Below, piece after piece: positions 5,482 through 13,361 of a DNA stretch of 16,577 bases. A program made the translations under genes and the position numbers. The number at the start of each line of letters is the position of its first letter. Position 1 is the stretch's first letter. The DNA lies in contig JBEGTJ010000039.1 in NCBI GenBank assembly GCA_041179465.1, forward strand, positions 1-16,577, written 5' to 3'. This stretch comes from TMED14 sp041179465 (GTDB taxonomy: Bacteria > Bacteroidota > Bacteroidia > Flavobacteriales > Schleiferiaceae). The notes under the pieces are model-generated. The model worked only from the letters and a program-made list of their open reading frames with translations, was not told where the DNA came from and ran no database searches.

Positions 5482-6716
5482 TCGAGGCGCTGATCCTGCT
5501 CTTGGTTTCTCTTGCGGCCTCTGCGTTTTTTTCAGGGACCGAAATCGCCTTTTTGACCGCCAACCGACTTCAGCTCGAAATTGACCTCAAGCGCAAGGCG
5601 GTTCCGTTCTGGGTGGCCCACTGGATCAGCAACCCCCAGCAATTCTTGGTCACCATGCTCATTGGCAACACCTTGGCGCTGGTCGTCGTCGGGGCCCAGT
5701 TCGCGGTCCTCATGCACCCCTTCCTTGAGCCCTTGATGAGCTTGCCGCTGGTCCTGCTCCTCGAAACCTTGATTTCCACAGTGGTCGTCCTCTTTCTGGC
5801 GGAGTACATCCCCAAGGCCCTCTTTCGCGAGCAGTCCAACCGAGCCCTGGTCTGGGGTGCCGTTCCGGCCGCGGTCTGCTACGTGCTCTTTTGGCCCATT
5901 TCCATCATCCTGACCAAGTTCAACGACTGGCTCTTCAAGCGCATGGGGTCGGAATTCCACGGAACCACCCACGCGCGGGTATTTGGCTTGGCGGACCTCA
6001 ACAGCTTGGTCGACGAGGCCAGCCAAAAAGACGAGCAGGACCCTGAAGTTGAACTGTTTCGCAACGCCCTCGACTTCGCCGAGGTCAAAGTGCGCGCCTG
6101 CATGGTTCCGCGCCCGGAACTCGTGGCGGTTCCCGTGACGATCCCCCTCGAAGAACTAAGGTCCACCTTTGTTGAATCGGGATTCAGCCGTCTGCTGGTG
6201 TACCGAGAGGAACTCGACGACGCCTTTGCCTACGTGCACCAGTTTGAGCTGTTCAAAAATCCCAAGTCGTTGAGGTCGGTTCTTACGCCGCTTTCTTTTG
6301 TGCCCGAGGCGATGAACGCCCAAGAAGTCTTTCAGCAGCTCATTCGCGAGAAGCGGAGCATGGCACTCGTCGTCGACGACCTCGGCGATCTGGTGGGCAT
6401 GGTCACCCTGGAGGACATCATTGAAGAGCTCTTCGGTGAAATTGACGACGAACACGACCAGGACTCGCTGGTTGAGCAGGTGCTCGACGACGGCTTTCGC
6501 TTGGACGGCCGCTTGGAGGTCAACTACCTCAACGACCAGTACCATTTGGGCCTGCCGGAATCGGACCGCTTCACCACCCTGGGCGGGTTAGTCACCGATC
6601 TCGCGGGCAAGCTTCCCGAGCCCGGCGACACCGTCGTGGTGGGTGCCTGGCGGCTCGAAGTAGAGGGCATGGAAGTCCAGCGCGTGAAGCAAGTGCTGGT
6701 GCGCCGCGACGCGTGA
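5478..6716 (+). CDS. CNNM/CBS-domain/CorC_HlyC membrane protein (hemolysin C-like, GldE-related)
   Basis: This is a 412-residue protein. Residues 1-145 form the CNNM (DUF21) transmembrane domain with FFSGTEIAF (17-25) and the EYIPKALF motif (109-116). A linker (HARVFGLADLNSLVDEAS) leads to a pair of CBS domains: about 207-259 (starting CMVPRPE) and 265-323 (with VVDDLGDLVGMVTLEDIIEE). A CorC_HlyC domain fills 335-405 (DGRLEVNYLN, then TLGGLVTD). Relatives include Mg2+/Co2+ efflux proteins of the CorB/CorC type and the gliding protein GldE. The name 'hemolysin' is historical. CBS pairs in this family bind adenosine nucleotides. Its ATG overlaps the stop of the small membrane protein, and it is the last tightly coupled gene of the coaX operon. 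Without other gld genes in view I do not call it GldE. Confidence 0.88.
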   Translation: MIEALILLLVSLAASAFFSGTEIAFLTANRLQLEIDLKRKAVPFWVAHWISNPQQFLVTMLIGNTLALVVVGAQFAVLMHPFLEPLMSLPLVLLLETLISTVVVLFLAEYIPKALFREQSNRALVWGAVPAAVCYVLFWPISIILTKFNDWLFKRMGSEFHGTTHARVFGLADLNSLVDEASQKDEQDPEVELFRNALDFAEVKVRACMVPRPELVAVPVTIPLEELRSTFVESGFSRLLVYREELDDAFAYVHQFELFKNPKSLRSVLTPLSFVPEAMNAQEVFQQLIREKRSMALVVDDLGDLVGMVTLEDIIEELFGEIDDEHDQDSLVEQVLDDGFRLDGRLEVNYLNDQYHLGLPESDRFTTLGGLVTDLAGKLPEPGDTVVVGAWRLEVEGMEVQRVKQVLVRRDA

Positions 6717-6724
6717 TTAGGGGG

Positions 6725-6760
6725 TTGTAGTGCCGCCAGGTCGTTGTATATTCGCGACCT
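6725..6760 (+). promoter_or_regulatory. Candidate promoter of the PPIase gene, with an overlapping 6-bp dyad
   Basis: TTG at 6725-6727 and TATATTCG at 6747-6754 are separated by 19 nt, the expected Bacteroidota spacing; TATATTCG differs from TAnnTTTG at one base. An inverted repeat AGGTCG (6738-6743) / CGACCT (6755-6760) with an 11-nt spacer brackets the -7 element. This could be an operator or an early-transcript hairpin. The start codon follows at 6776. Confidence 0.42.
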
Positions 6761-6775
6761 TATTTACACCTAGTT

Positions 6776-8848
6776 ATGGGACTTTTTGAAGCTATCCGCA
6801 GCCGTTCGGCACTCGTTGTTGGAGTCATTGGAATTTCGTTGGTTGCCTTTGTATTGACGGACTTTTTAACCTCGGGAAACATGCTGTTTCAGGGCGACCG
6901 CGACGTCGTTGGCCGCATTCAGGGGGAGAAAATTTCGTACCTGGAGTTCAACAAAGAAGTTGAAGAGCTCAGCCAAAATCCGCAGTACGGCCAAGCCACG
7001 CCGCTGCAAATCAGCGAATTGGTTTGGAACAACCTCCTCAACGAAAAGCTGCTGGTCAACCCCATGAGCGATCTGGGCTTTACCGTGACGACCGAAGAGC
7101 TGACCAAGGTCATCGAAATGTCTCCCTCGGTACAGCAAATGCCGGGACTGCAGGATCCGAACACGGGTCAGTTCCGCCCCGACCTGCTTCGCAGCGCCCT
7201 CCAGAACCTGCGCGACCAGCGCGAGAGTTCCCCTGAGGCAGCCGCCCAATGGGACAGCTGGGTTGCCTACGAGCAGGACGTGAAGAACCAGGCGCTGAGT
7301 AGCAAGATCTACGACGCCGTCGCCGCAGGGATGCGCATGCCGCAAAGCCTGCAGTTGGCTCAAAATACCCGCAACAACCGCCAGCTGCAGCTCAAGGTAG
7401 CGGCGATGACCGTCGCCGAGGTCAAGGACAGTGAAGTCACTCCGACCGACGACGACTTCCAGGCCATCTACGACGAGTACAAGCCGAACTTCAAGGTAAT
7501 CGCGCCGTTGCGCGACGCCATGGTGGCCGACTTTCCCTTGGTGCCCTCGGAGCAGGATTTGGCTGCAGCCCAGGTAGAGCTTGCCAAGATTGCTGCCGAC
7601 TTCGCGGCTTCCGTCGACGACAGTGCTTTTGCGGCGGCCAACACCGACGTTTTTGTGCCCATCGCCCTCCGCCCTGAGGCGAGCATCAACCCCAACGTGC
7701 TTCCCTACGTTCAAGGCAAGGGAACGGGCTTTGTTTCGGAGCCCATCAAAGACGGCGACGTCTACCGAATCGTCAAGGTTATGGGCCGTGCTTCGCTCCC
7801 CGATTCGGCACGCGCCAAGCACATTCTCGTGGCGTTTGCGGGAGCGGAACGCTCGCAAGCCACGCGTTCCTACCAAGAGGCTCAGGCCTTGGCCGACAGC
7901 CTTCTGAAGCAGCTGAAGTCGGGTGCCTCGTTCAGCGAGTTGAGCAAGCAGTACAGCAGCGACGTGGTCGCCGCATCCAAAGACGGCGACTTGGGTTGGT
8001 TCCAGCCCGGCCAGATGACCCCGGCGTTTGAGGCCTTCAGCTTCGAGAAGTCAACCGGCAGCTTGGATTTGGTCGAGACCGAATTTGGATTCCACCTCGT
8101 GCAGGTAACCGGACAGAAGGGTGCCCGCGCGGCCTTGCGCCTCGCTGAGGTGGTGCGCCGCGTGACGGTGAGCCCCGAGTCAGAGCAAATGGTGTACGCC
8201 AAAGCGGGCGAACTCGCCAAGCTGCTCCAAGAAGGAGTGAGCGCAGAGGAAGCCGCGAAAAAAGTGGGGGCGCAGTTGATTCCGGCCCGCAACGTCCGCG
8301 CGACCGACGCCTCGGTCATGGGCATGGCCGACAACCGCGAGGTAGTGCGTTGGATCTTCAACGAAGAGCGCGAAGTAGGCGACGTCAGCGTGATCAACAA
8401 CAACTACAAGTCCTACGCCGTCGTTCAGCTGAGCGCGGTCTACGAGGAGGGCTACAAGCCCCTTGAAGCAGTCAAAGAAGATTTGAAGCCCCTCGCAATC
8501 AACCGCGCTAAAGTGCGCGTGCTGGCGGAGCGCTTGGCCGCCCAAAAGAGCATTCAATGGACCGACGCGAGCGTAACCCTGGCCGCTCCGTACTTGCCGA
8601 CCGGCCGCGAGCCCAAGGTGGTGGGTATGGCCGCCGGCGCCAAGGTGGGCTTCACCTCAGAGGTCATCGAGGGCAGCAACGGCGCGTACCGCTTCAAGTT
8701 GGTGAATGCGTTCGACGCTCCGACGGCGCTCACGCCGGCCGACGTAGCGGCCGAGAACAACCGCCTCGCCGGCAGCGTGCAGCAGATGCTGCTCCAGTCG
8801 CTGCTCCAGTCAGCTAAGGTCGAAGACAACCGCGGAGCGTTCTACTAA
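6776..8848 (+). CDS. Membrane-anchored periplasmic peptidyl-prolyl isomerase (PpiD/SurA-like)
   Basis: This is a 690-residue protein. A short cytoplasmic start (MGLFEAIRSR) is followed by a membrane anchor (about 11-31) and a SurA_N-like chaperone region (about 45-240). A parvulin rotamase domain lies at about 344-446, with AKHILVAF, GDLGWFQPGQMTPAFEAF and ETEFGFHLVQVTG, all typical of the family. A long C-terminal chaperone-like region follows. The layout fits PpiD: an inner-membrane-anchored folding helper for exported and outer-membrane proteins. The PpiD symbol is not assigned because Bacteroidota members are long and divergent. The gene lies 59 nt after the CNNM gene with its own candidate promoter. 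Near its end, a perfect 12-bp tandem repeat (8788-8811) encodes LLQS twice. The ATG at 6776 sits directly before the anchor, so the start is secure. Confidence 0.88.
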   Translation: MGLFEAIRSRSALVVGVIGISLVAFVLTDFLTSGNMLFQGDRDVVGRIQGEKISYLEFNKEVEELSQNPQYGQATPLQISELVWNNLLNEKLLVNPMSDLGFTVTTEELTKVIEMSPSVQQMPGLQDPNTGQFRPDLLRSALQNLRDQRESSPEAAAQWDSWVAYEQDVKNQALSSKIYDAVAAGMRMPQSLQLAQNTRNNRQLQLKVAAMTVAEVKDSEVTPTDDDFQAIYDEYKPNFKVIAPLRDAMVADFPLVPSEQDLAAAQVELAKIAADFAASVDDSAFAAANTDVFVPIALRPEASINPNVLPYVQGKGTGFVSEPIKDGDVYRIVKVMGRASLPDSARAKHILVAFAGAERSQATRSYQEAQALADSLLKQLKSGASFSELSKQYSSDVVAASKDGDLGWFQPGQMTPAFEAFSFEKSTGSLDLVETEFGFHLVQVTGQKGARAALRLAEVVRRVTVSPESEQMVYAKAGELAKLLQEGVSAEEAAKKVGAQLIPARNVRATDASVMGMADNREVVRWIFNEEREVGDVSVINNNYKSYAVVQLSAVYEEGYKPLEAVKEDLKPLAINRAKVRVLAERLAAQKSIQWTDASVTLAAPYLPTGREPKVVGMAAGAKVGFTSEVIEGSNGAYRFKLVNAFDAPTALTPADVAAENNRLAGSVQQMLLQSLLQSAKVEDNRGAFY
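8788..8811 (+). repeat. Perfect 12-bp tandem repeat inside the PPIase gene
   Basis: GCTGCTCCAGTC occurs twice in a row (8788-8799 and 8800-8811). In the PPIase reading frame it encodes LLQS-LLQS, close to the C-terminus. The length is a multiple of three, so copy changes would keep the frame. Confidence 0.85.
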
Positions 8849-8868
8849 GATCGCCCCACCGCGATGTG

Positions 8869-8922
8869 CCTCGTTCGCGAGAACGAGGGGGGGGAGGCCA
8901 GCGCGGATGCGCTGGCCTCCCT
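8869..8922. terminator. Two tandem hairpins between convergent genes, probable bidirectional terminator
   Basis: Hairpin 1: CCTCGTTC (8869-8876), loop GCGA (GNRA type), GAACGAGG (8881-8888), a perfect 8-bp stem. Hairpin 2: a perfect 13-bp stem (8892-8904 with 8909-8921, core GGAGGCCAGCGC) with loop GGAT. They are joined by a run of eight G (8887-8894). A seven-T run (8935-8941) follows 13 nt after hairpin 2 on the plus strand, too far for a textbook intrinsic terminator; there is no T-run on the minus side. It sits between the PPIase stop (8848) and the rodA stop (8940), where both transcripts must end. Confidence 0.7.
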
Positions 8923-8939
8923 GCATTTATAGGCTTTTT

Positions 8940-10223
8940 TTAAAGACTTTCCCAGCGGTAGGCGTCCCAGCGGAGGAACACAAAAACCATCAAGCTGAAG
9001 GCCCAAAGCGACGAACCTCCGTAGCTAAAGAAGGGCAGCGGAATCCCAATGACGGGCATCAGTCCGAGGGTCATGCCCACGTTGACCGCAAAGTGCACAA
9101 ACAGAATGCTGGCAATGCTCAGCCCGTAGTACATGCCGAAGCCGTGCTTCTGGCGCTGCGAAAGGAGCACCAGCCGTATGATGAGTCCGGCGAAGGCCAA
9201 GAGCACCACCAGAGCGCCCAAAAAGCCCCATTCTTCGCCTACCGTGCAGAAGATGTAGTCGGTCGTTTGCTCCGGAACAAACCGCAACCGGGTTTGGGTG
9301 CCCTGCATGTAGCCTTTGCCAAAGAGTCCGCCCGAGCCGATGGCAATCAGCGACTGCGCCGTCTGGTAGCCGGCGGCGCTCGGGTCGTCTACTTGGCCCA
9401 GGAGCAGCTTGATGCGAATCTGCTGGTGGGGTTTGAGCACGTTGTCAAACACTTGATTCACCGCGCCCGCCCAGAGGACGGCGATCAGTCCGAGCCAAAT
9501 GGCGGGGTGCTTGACAAAGCGTATAAAGGACATGCGGTGGCGCGCCCGTGACGCCAGCAAACTGAGCAGCGAAACCACGCCGATCACGACGCGCACGGTT
9601 TCGGGGCTCCAAGCAAGAGCAAGAATGGACACGACCGCCACGCCGATGCTGCCGAAGAGGTAGAAGGAGGGAAGTCCGGCAAAGTAAAAGACGAGCAAAA
9701 ACGACGCAAACACGAGCGCAGAACCGGCGTCGGGTTGGAGCAAAATGAGGCCCATCGGCAGTCCCACCACGAGGGCGGGAAAAATCCGCCCGCGCCAGGT
9801 ACTGAGGTCGTAGGATCCGCTGCCGATCAAGCGCGCCACGAGCAGGGCGGTGCCCAATTTGGCGAATTCCGACGGCTGAAGGCCAAACGATCCAAGGCTC
9901 AGCCACGATTTGTTTCCGCCGCGCTCCACCCCGACGGCGAGCACCGCCAACAGGAGCACGATGCTGATCCCGTACACGGCCCACGACAGGACTTCAAAGA
10001 GCCGGGCGTCGGCGAGCAGCACCATGAGTACCAGAAAGCTGGCTAGTCCGATGAAGCTCAGCTGCTTGCCGGCCTCGTGGTTCCAGTTCCACTGAAAGGA
10101 ATCGGCGACCGGCGTAACGGTGGCCAAAATGTTCAGCCAGCCAAAAACGACGAGAAACAGGACCAGACTCACGCTGATCCAATCGAGTTTGCCCACCAGG
10201 GGCGCAGCGGTAGTGCGGTTCAT
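8940..10223 (-). CDS. rodA: Rod-shape-determining protein RodA (SEDS peptidoglycan glycosyltransferase)
   Basis: RodA polymerises lipid II into glycan strands in the inner membrane as partner of PBP2 during side-wall growth. The protein has 427 residues and about ten or more transmembrane helices, longer than the roughly 370 of E. coli RodA. Signature segments are present: LQPSEFAKL (115-123), LLQPDAGSALVF (161-172), YQTAQSLIAIGSGGLFGKGY (286-305), and PEQTTDYIF (317-325), whose Asp322 corresponds to the essential SEDS aspartate. GIPLPFFSYGGSS is at 393-405. The extra length relative to E. coli seems to lie between about 190 and 265. The ATG shares one base with the stop of mrdA (TGATG), so translation is coupled. 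It is the last gene of the purH-mre operon. Confidence 0.95.
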   Translation of the reverse strand: MNRTTAAPLVGKLDWISVSLVLFLVVFGWLNILATVTPVADSFQWNWNHEAGKQLSFIGLASFLVLMVLLADARLFEVLSWAVYGISIVLLLAVLAVGVERGGNKSWLSLGSFGLQPSEFAKLGTALLVARLIGSGSYDLSTWRGRIFPALVVGLPMGLILLQPDAGSALVFASFLLVFYFAGLPSFYLFGSIGVAVVSILALAWSPETVRVVIGVVSLLSLLASRARHRMSFIRFVKHPAIWLGLIAVLWAGAVNQVFDNVLKPHQQIRIKLLLGQVDDPSAAGYQTAQSLIAIGSGGLFGKGYMQGTQTRLRFVPEQTTDYIFCTVGEEWGFLGALVVLLAFAGLIIRLVLLSQRQKHGFGMYYGLSIASILFVHFAVNVGMTLGLMPVIGIPLPFFSYGGSSLWAFSLMVFVFLRWDAYRWESL

Positions 10224-12058
10224 CAGTAGGGCGGGAGCTGGGTTTGAACGGAAGGCACGCGGTATTCACCGGTGAGGGCGCCCTCGGTCATTCGGCGGTA
10301 GAGGTCGGGGCGCGAAATCGAATCGTGCAGGTAGGATTCCATCATCAAACTGGCGATGGGCGCGGCCCAGCGCGAACCCCAGTACCCGTTTTCTACGATG
10401 ATGGCGATGGCGATTTTGGGCTTGTGGAGCGGTGCGAACGAGGTAAAAATGGAGTGGTCTTGCCCGTGCGGATTCTGCGCGGTACCCGTCTTTCCGGCCA
10501 TGGGCAGGCCCTCGAGCCGAGACGCGCTCGCCGTTCCGGACTCAAACACGTCGTTCATCCCCTGAATGATGACCTCAAAGTGCTGGGGATCGATCGTCGT
10601 TTTGTTGACCGTGGTGAAGGCGGGATCGTCCAGCGGCACTCCGCCAATGGCCCGGACCACGTGCGGCCGAATCCACCAGCCTCGGTTGGCCACTGCGGCC
10701 ACCATGTTGGCCAACTGAATGGGCGTAACCACGAGTTCGCCCTGGCCGATGGCCAGCGAAATCACGGTAGGCGCCTTCCACCGGTCGCTGCGGTACACCT
10801 TGTTGAAGTAGGCGCCGTCGGGAACAAAACCTTTGCGGCCCGTCGGAAGGTCCACGCCCAAATAATCGCCCAAGCCAAAACTCTTCACGTGGCGGTGCCA
10901 GGCGTCGATCCCGCGGCTGGCGCTGGGATACTTGTCCAGCACTTTTTTGAGCACTTGGCAGTGGTAGTTGTTGCAGCTTTTGCTGATCGACCCGCGAAGG
11001 TCCAAGGTGCCGGCCTTGCAGTGGCACCCCACGTGCAGCGAGCCAAAGTGGTAGCCGTCGATGCAGGTGTACTGGGTCTCTTCGCTTACCACGCCTTCCT
11101 GCAGGCCAATCAGGGCGTTGAGGATTTTGAACGGCGACCCCGGCGGATACTCCGCCAAAATGGCCCGGTCGTACAGGGGCTTGTTGAGGGAATCGCGGTA
11201 AAGAATCGTGTAGTTGCGCGAACGGTAGCGGCCCACCAGCGCGTTGGGGTCGTAGCTCGGCGAAGACACCAAAGCCAAAATCTCGCCCGTACTCGGTTCG
11301 ATGGCCACGATGCTCCCGCGCTTTCCGCGCATGAGCTCCTCGCCCAAAGCCTGAAGCTTGGCGTCAAGGGTGAGCTGAAGCTCGGCCCCCATCACGGGCT
11401 TCATGTCGTACTTGCCCTGCGCATAGGGCCCAACGTCGCGGTTGCGGTTGTCCACGATGATGTAGCGCCGACCGGCCTCGCCGCGCAGTACTTCTTCGTA
11501 CGACGACTCAATGCCCGAAATGCCCAAGTAGTCGCCGAGGTCGTACTCGGGGTGGCTTTTCAAGATGTAGTCGTTGACTTCGCCTACGTAGCCCATGACG
11601 TTGCCGCCGTGGGGCTGGGGGTACTTGCGAAACGTCCGCTTGCGCATGTTCACCCCCTCAAACATGTTGATTTGCTCCTGGAGGGCGGCGTAGTCCTTGA
11701 TCATCAGGCCGCGCAAAATGGCGTAGGGGCGGTAGGGCGCCTGAATCTTGGCCTTTTTCAGCTGCTTGCGGATTTCTTCGAGCGGCTCCTGAAGCACCTC
11801 TGCCAGCTTGACCGTGTCCAAGCGCGTAAGGCGGCTGGAAATCACCTCGACGTCGTAGGCGATTTGGTTGGTGGCGAGCACCACGCCGTTGCGATCGCGC
11901 ATGATTCCGCGCGGAGCGTAGATTTTCTCGATTCGCTGCGCGTTGTTGGCCGCGTCGAGGGTGTAGCGCTCGTCGATCAACTGAATGTTGATCAGGCGCA
12001 GCACGTACACGGCCAGTACGAGCACGACCCCGACAATGAGCACCCGGCTGCGAATCAT
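10223..12058 (-). CDS. mrdA: Penicillin-binding protein 2 (elongasome transpeptidase)
   Basis: PBP2 cross-links peptidoglycan in the periplasm, working with RodA and the MreBCD complex. The protein has 611 residues, close to the usual 600-650. A membrane anchor lies at about 5-25. The dimerisation/pedestal region includes APRGIMRDRNGVVLATN (48-64). Catalytic motifs are all present: SPFK (308-311, nucleophile Ser308) in YPPGSPFK, SCN (361-363) and KTGT (523-526). Between the first two motifs is a Cys/His-rich stretch (C332, H337, C345, H346, C347, C362, H366, C367); E. coli-type PBP2 binds zinc in this general region, so a metal site is plausible. The ATG overlaps the mreD stop by 4 nt, and the TGA shares a base with the rodA start. 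Confidence 0.95.
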   Translation of the reverse strand: MIRSRVLIVGVVLVLAVYVLRLINIQLIDERYTLDAANNAQRIEKIYAPRGIMRDRNGVVLATNQIAYDVEVISSRLTRLDTVKLAEVLQEPLEEIRKQLKKAKIQAPYRPYAILRGLMIKDYAALQEQINMFEGVNMRKRTFRKYPQPHGGNVMGYVGEVNDYILKSHPEYDLGDYLGISGIESSYEEVLRGEAGRRYIIVDNRNRDVGPYAQGKYDMKPVMGAELQLTLDAKLQALGEELMRGKRGSIVAIEPSTGEILALVSSPSYDPNALVGRYRSRNYTILYRDSLNKPLYDRAILAEYPPGSPFKILNALIGLQEGVVSEETQYTCIDGYHFGSLHVGCHCKAGTLDLRGSISKSCNNYHCQVLKKVLDKYPSASRGIDAWHRHVKSFGLGDYLGVDLPTGRKGFVPDGAYFNKVYRSDRWKAPTVISLAIGQGELVVTPIQLANMVAAVANRGWWIRPHVVRAIGGVPLDDPAFTTVNKTTIDPQHFEVIIQGMNDVFESGTASASRLEGLPMAGKTGTAQNPHGQDHSIFTSFAPLHKPKIAIAIIVENGYWGSRWAAPIASLMMESYLHDSISRPDLYRRMTEGALTGEYRVPSVQTQLPPY

Positions 12059-12564
12059 CCGTTGGACGACTTAGGAATGAACCAGGCAATGGCGGTGGCC
12101 AAGGCGCCGCTTACCGCCAAGTTGAGCACGCTTCGCATCAGGACCAGCGACCAAAGGTGTCCGTCGTGGCTCGCCCAAACAAACAGCCACACGTGGTGCA
12201 GTCCAAACGACAAAAAGATCAGCGTCAGCCACTTACCGGTGCCCAGATCCTGCGGGGCAAAGGGCAGCTGTTCTTCAGCCGCCCGCGGAACGACGGCGTT
12301 GAGCATCCAGGGCCGGGCGTAGGCAAGCGCGCTCGAGGCCATCAAATGCAGCCCGCCGCTTCCTTCGTGCAGGTCGATGCCCAGCCCCAGCACGCCGCTC
12401 AGCAGGAGCAGGCCGTATCGGTTCATGTTCGCCGGAGCGAGCACGAGGATCAAAGGGTAGAGGTAAGGGCTCAAGTAGCCGCCAACCTCCACGTAGCTGA
12501 GTACGAAGATCTGGAGCAGTACCATCCAGAACACAAACGTTATCCAGGGTCCAATGCGCGTCAT
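12055..12564 (-). CDS. mreD: Rod-shape-determining protein MreD
   Basis: MreD is the small inner-membrane subunit of the MreBCD complex that directs side-wall synthesis. The protein has 169 residues, a normal size for the family, with about five hydrophobic segments from residue 7 to 160. MreD sequences are weakly conserved, so the call rests on size, hydrophobicity and its fixed place between mreC and mrdA; the internal segment GLGIDLHEGSGGLHLMASS resembles the D....G..G......... region of Bacteroidota MreD. The ATG at 12564 overlaps the mreC stop by 4 nt. A longer frame from 12714 would lie inside mreC with a non-membrane N-terminus and is rejected. Confidence 0.9.
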   Translation of the reverse strand: MTRIGPWITFVFWMVLLQIFVLSYVEVGGYLSPYLYPLILVLAPANMNRYGLLLLSGVLGLGIDLHEGSGGLHLMASSALAYARPWMLNAVVPRAAEEQLPFAPQDLGTGKWLTLIFLSFGLHHVWLFVWASHDGHLWSLVLMRSVLNLAVSGALATAIAWFIPKSSNG

Positions 12565-13358
12565 GGGGCAATGCTGTCTCGTTCCGCTTTGCGGATGTTG
12601 AAGGCGGCCATTACGCCCTGCTGGCGGTTGAGGTCGGCCGCGAGGCGCACCAAGGCCGTCTGGGTGAACTGGGTCGAGTCCACCTCCACCTGCTCGATGG
12701 TCCCGATGAGCCATCCCGCGGGGAACAGCTCAGACCGCGCGTCGGTGACGATGCGGTCGCCTTTTTTGAGTTGCGCCTCAAAGGCGACGTCGACGAGCTC
12801 GGCGTAGCGCGTGTTTCCGCTGTGCCACTGCAGCGTTCCAAAGTGCCCGGTGCGTTCGGCGGAGGCTGAAATGCGCATCGACGGGTGGCTCAAGGGAGTT
12901 ACTCGGCTGTAGTGCGCTGAGGTTTCGTAGGCGATGCCAATGATTCCCTTCGTTCCCAAGACGGCAAAAGGAGGGGTGAGCCCAGCCTCGGAACCCACGT
13001 CAATTAGCCCCCAAGGCTCGGCGCTGTTGTGCGAAACAAACATCAGACGCCCTGGGACCATGTCGAACCCGAACTCTTCGTAGGTCTGCACGGCGGGCCG
13101 GGCGGTGTCGGGCTCTTGGGCGCTCCGAACCTTGGCCAACTCGGCGATGAGCACGTCGTTTTCTTGACGCAAGTTCAGGTAGGCCTCCCAGCTGTGAAGC
13201 CATCCGCGCCATTGCGCTTGGCGCTCCAATACGTTGGCCCAAAACAGGTTTTCGTGGGCCAGCGAGCGGGCGTACGTCAAGCTGAGCCCCAAGGACTGGA
13301 GCAGCAGCAAGGACAGAACCATGCGGTACCGAATGAAAAACCGCAGAATGTTCTGCAT
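12561..13358 (-). CDS. mreC: Rod-shape-determining protein MreC
   Basis: MreC is a bitopic inner-membrane protein whose periplasmic part binds and activates PBP2. The protein has 265 residues. A short basic N-terminus (MQNILRFFIRYR) leads into one transmembrane helix (about 12-30). A coiled-coil-like segment follows (about 40-85, ending LRQENDVLIAELAKV). The periplasmic beta-barrel domain covers about 100-255, with IDVGSEAGLTPPFAVLGTKGIIGIA, GDRIVTDARSELFPAGWLIGTI and the paired beta strands expected of the family. These are typical MreC signatures. It sits 3 nt after the mreB stop and overlaps mreD by 4 nt. Confidence 0.94.
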   Translation of the reverse strand: MQNILRFFIRYRMVLSLLLLQSLGLSLTYARSLAHENLFWANVLERQAQWRGWLHSWEAYLNLRQENDVLIAELAKVRSAQEPDTARPAVQTYEEFGFDMVPGRLMFVSHNSAEPWGLIDVGSEAGLTPPFAVLGTKGIIGIAYETSAHYSRVTPLSHPSMRISASAERTGHFGTLQWHSGNTRYAELVDVAFEAQLKKGDRIVTDARSELFPAGWLIGTIEQVEVDSTQFTQTALVRLAADLNRQQGVMAAFNIRKAERDSIAP

Positions 13359-13361
13359 CGC

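Noticed and set aside
6866..7876. A 336-codon open frame on the minus strand.
   Set aside because: It is antisense to the PPIase gene, which has clear parvulin motifs; no domain in the antisense product.
10305..11360. Possible damaged PBP2 active site (SPFK with Pro after Ser).
   Set aside because: SxxK only requires Ser and Lys; YPPGSPFK is a form I recall as common in Bacteroidota PBP2, and SCN and KTGT are intact.
10244..12322. A 692-codon open frame on the plus strand.
   Set aside because: It is antisense to mrdA and mreD, whose family motifs are clear. GC-rich codon use removes stop codons from the opposite strand; the translation is rich in H, V, G and R and has no domain.
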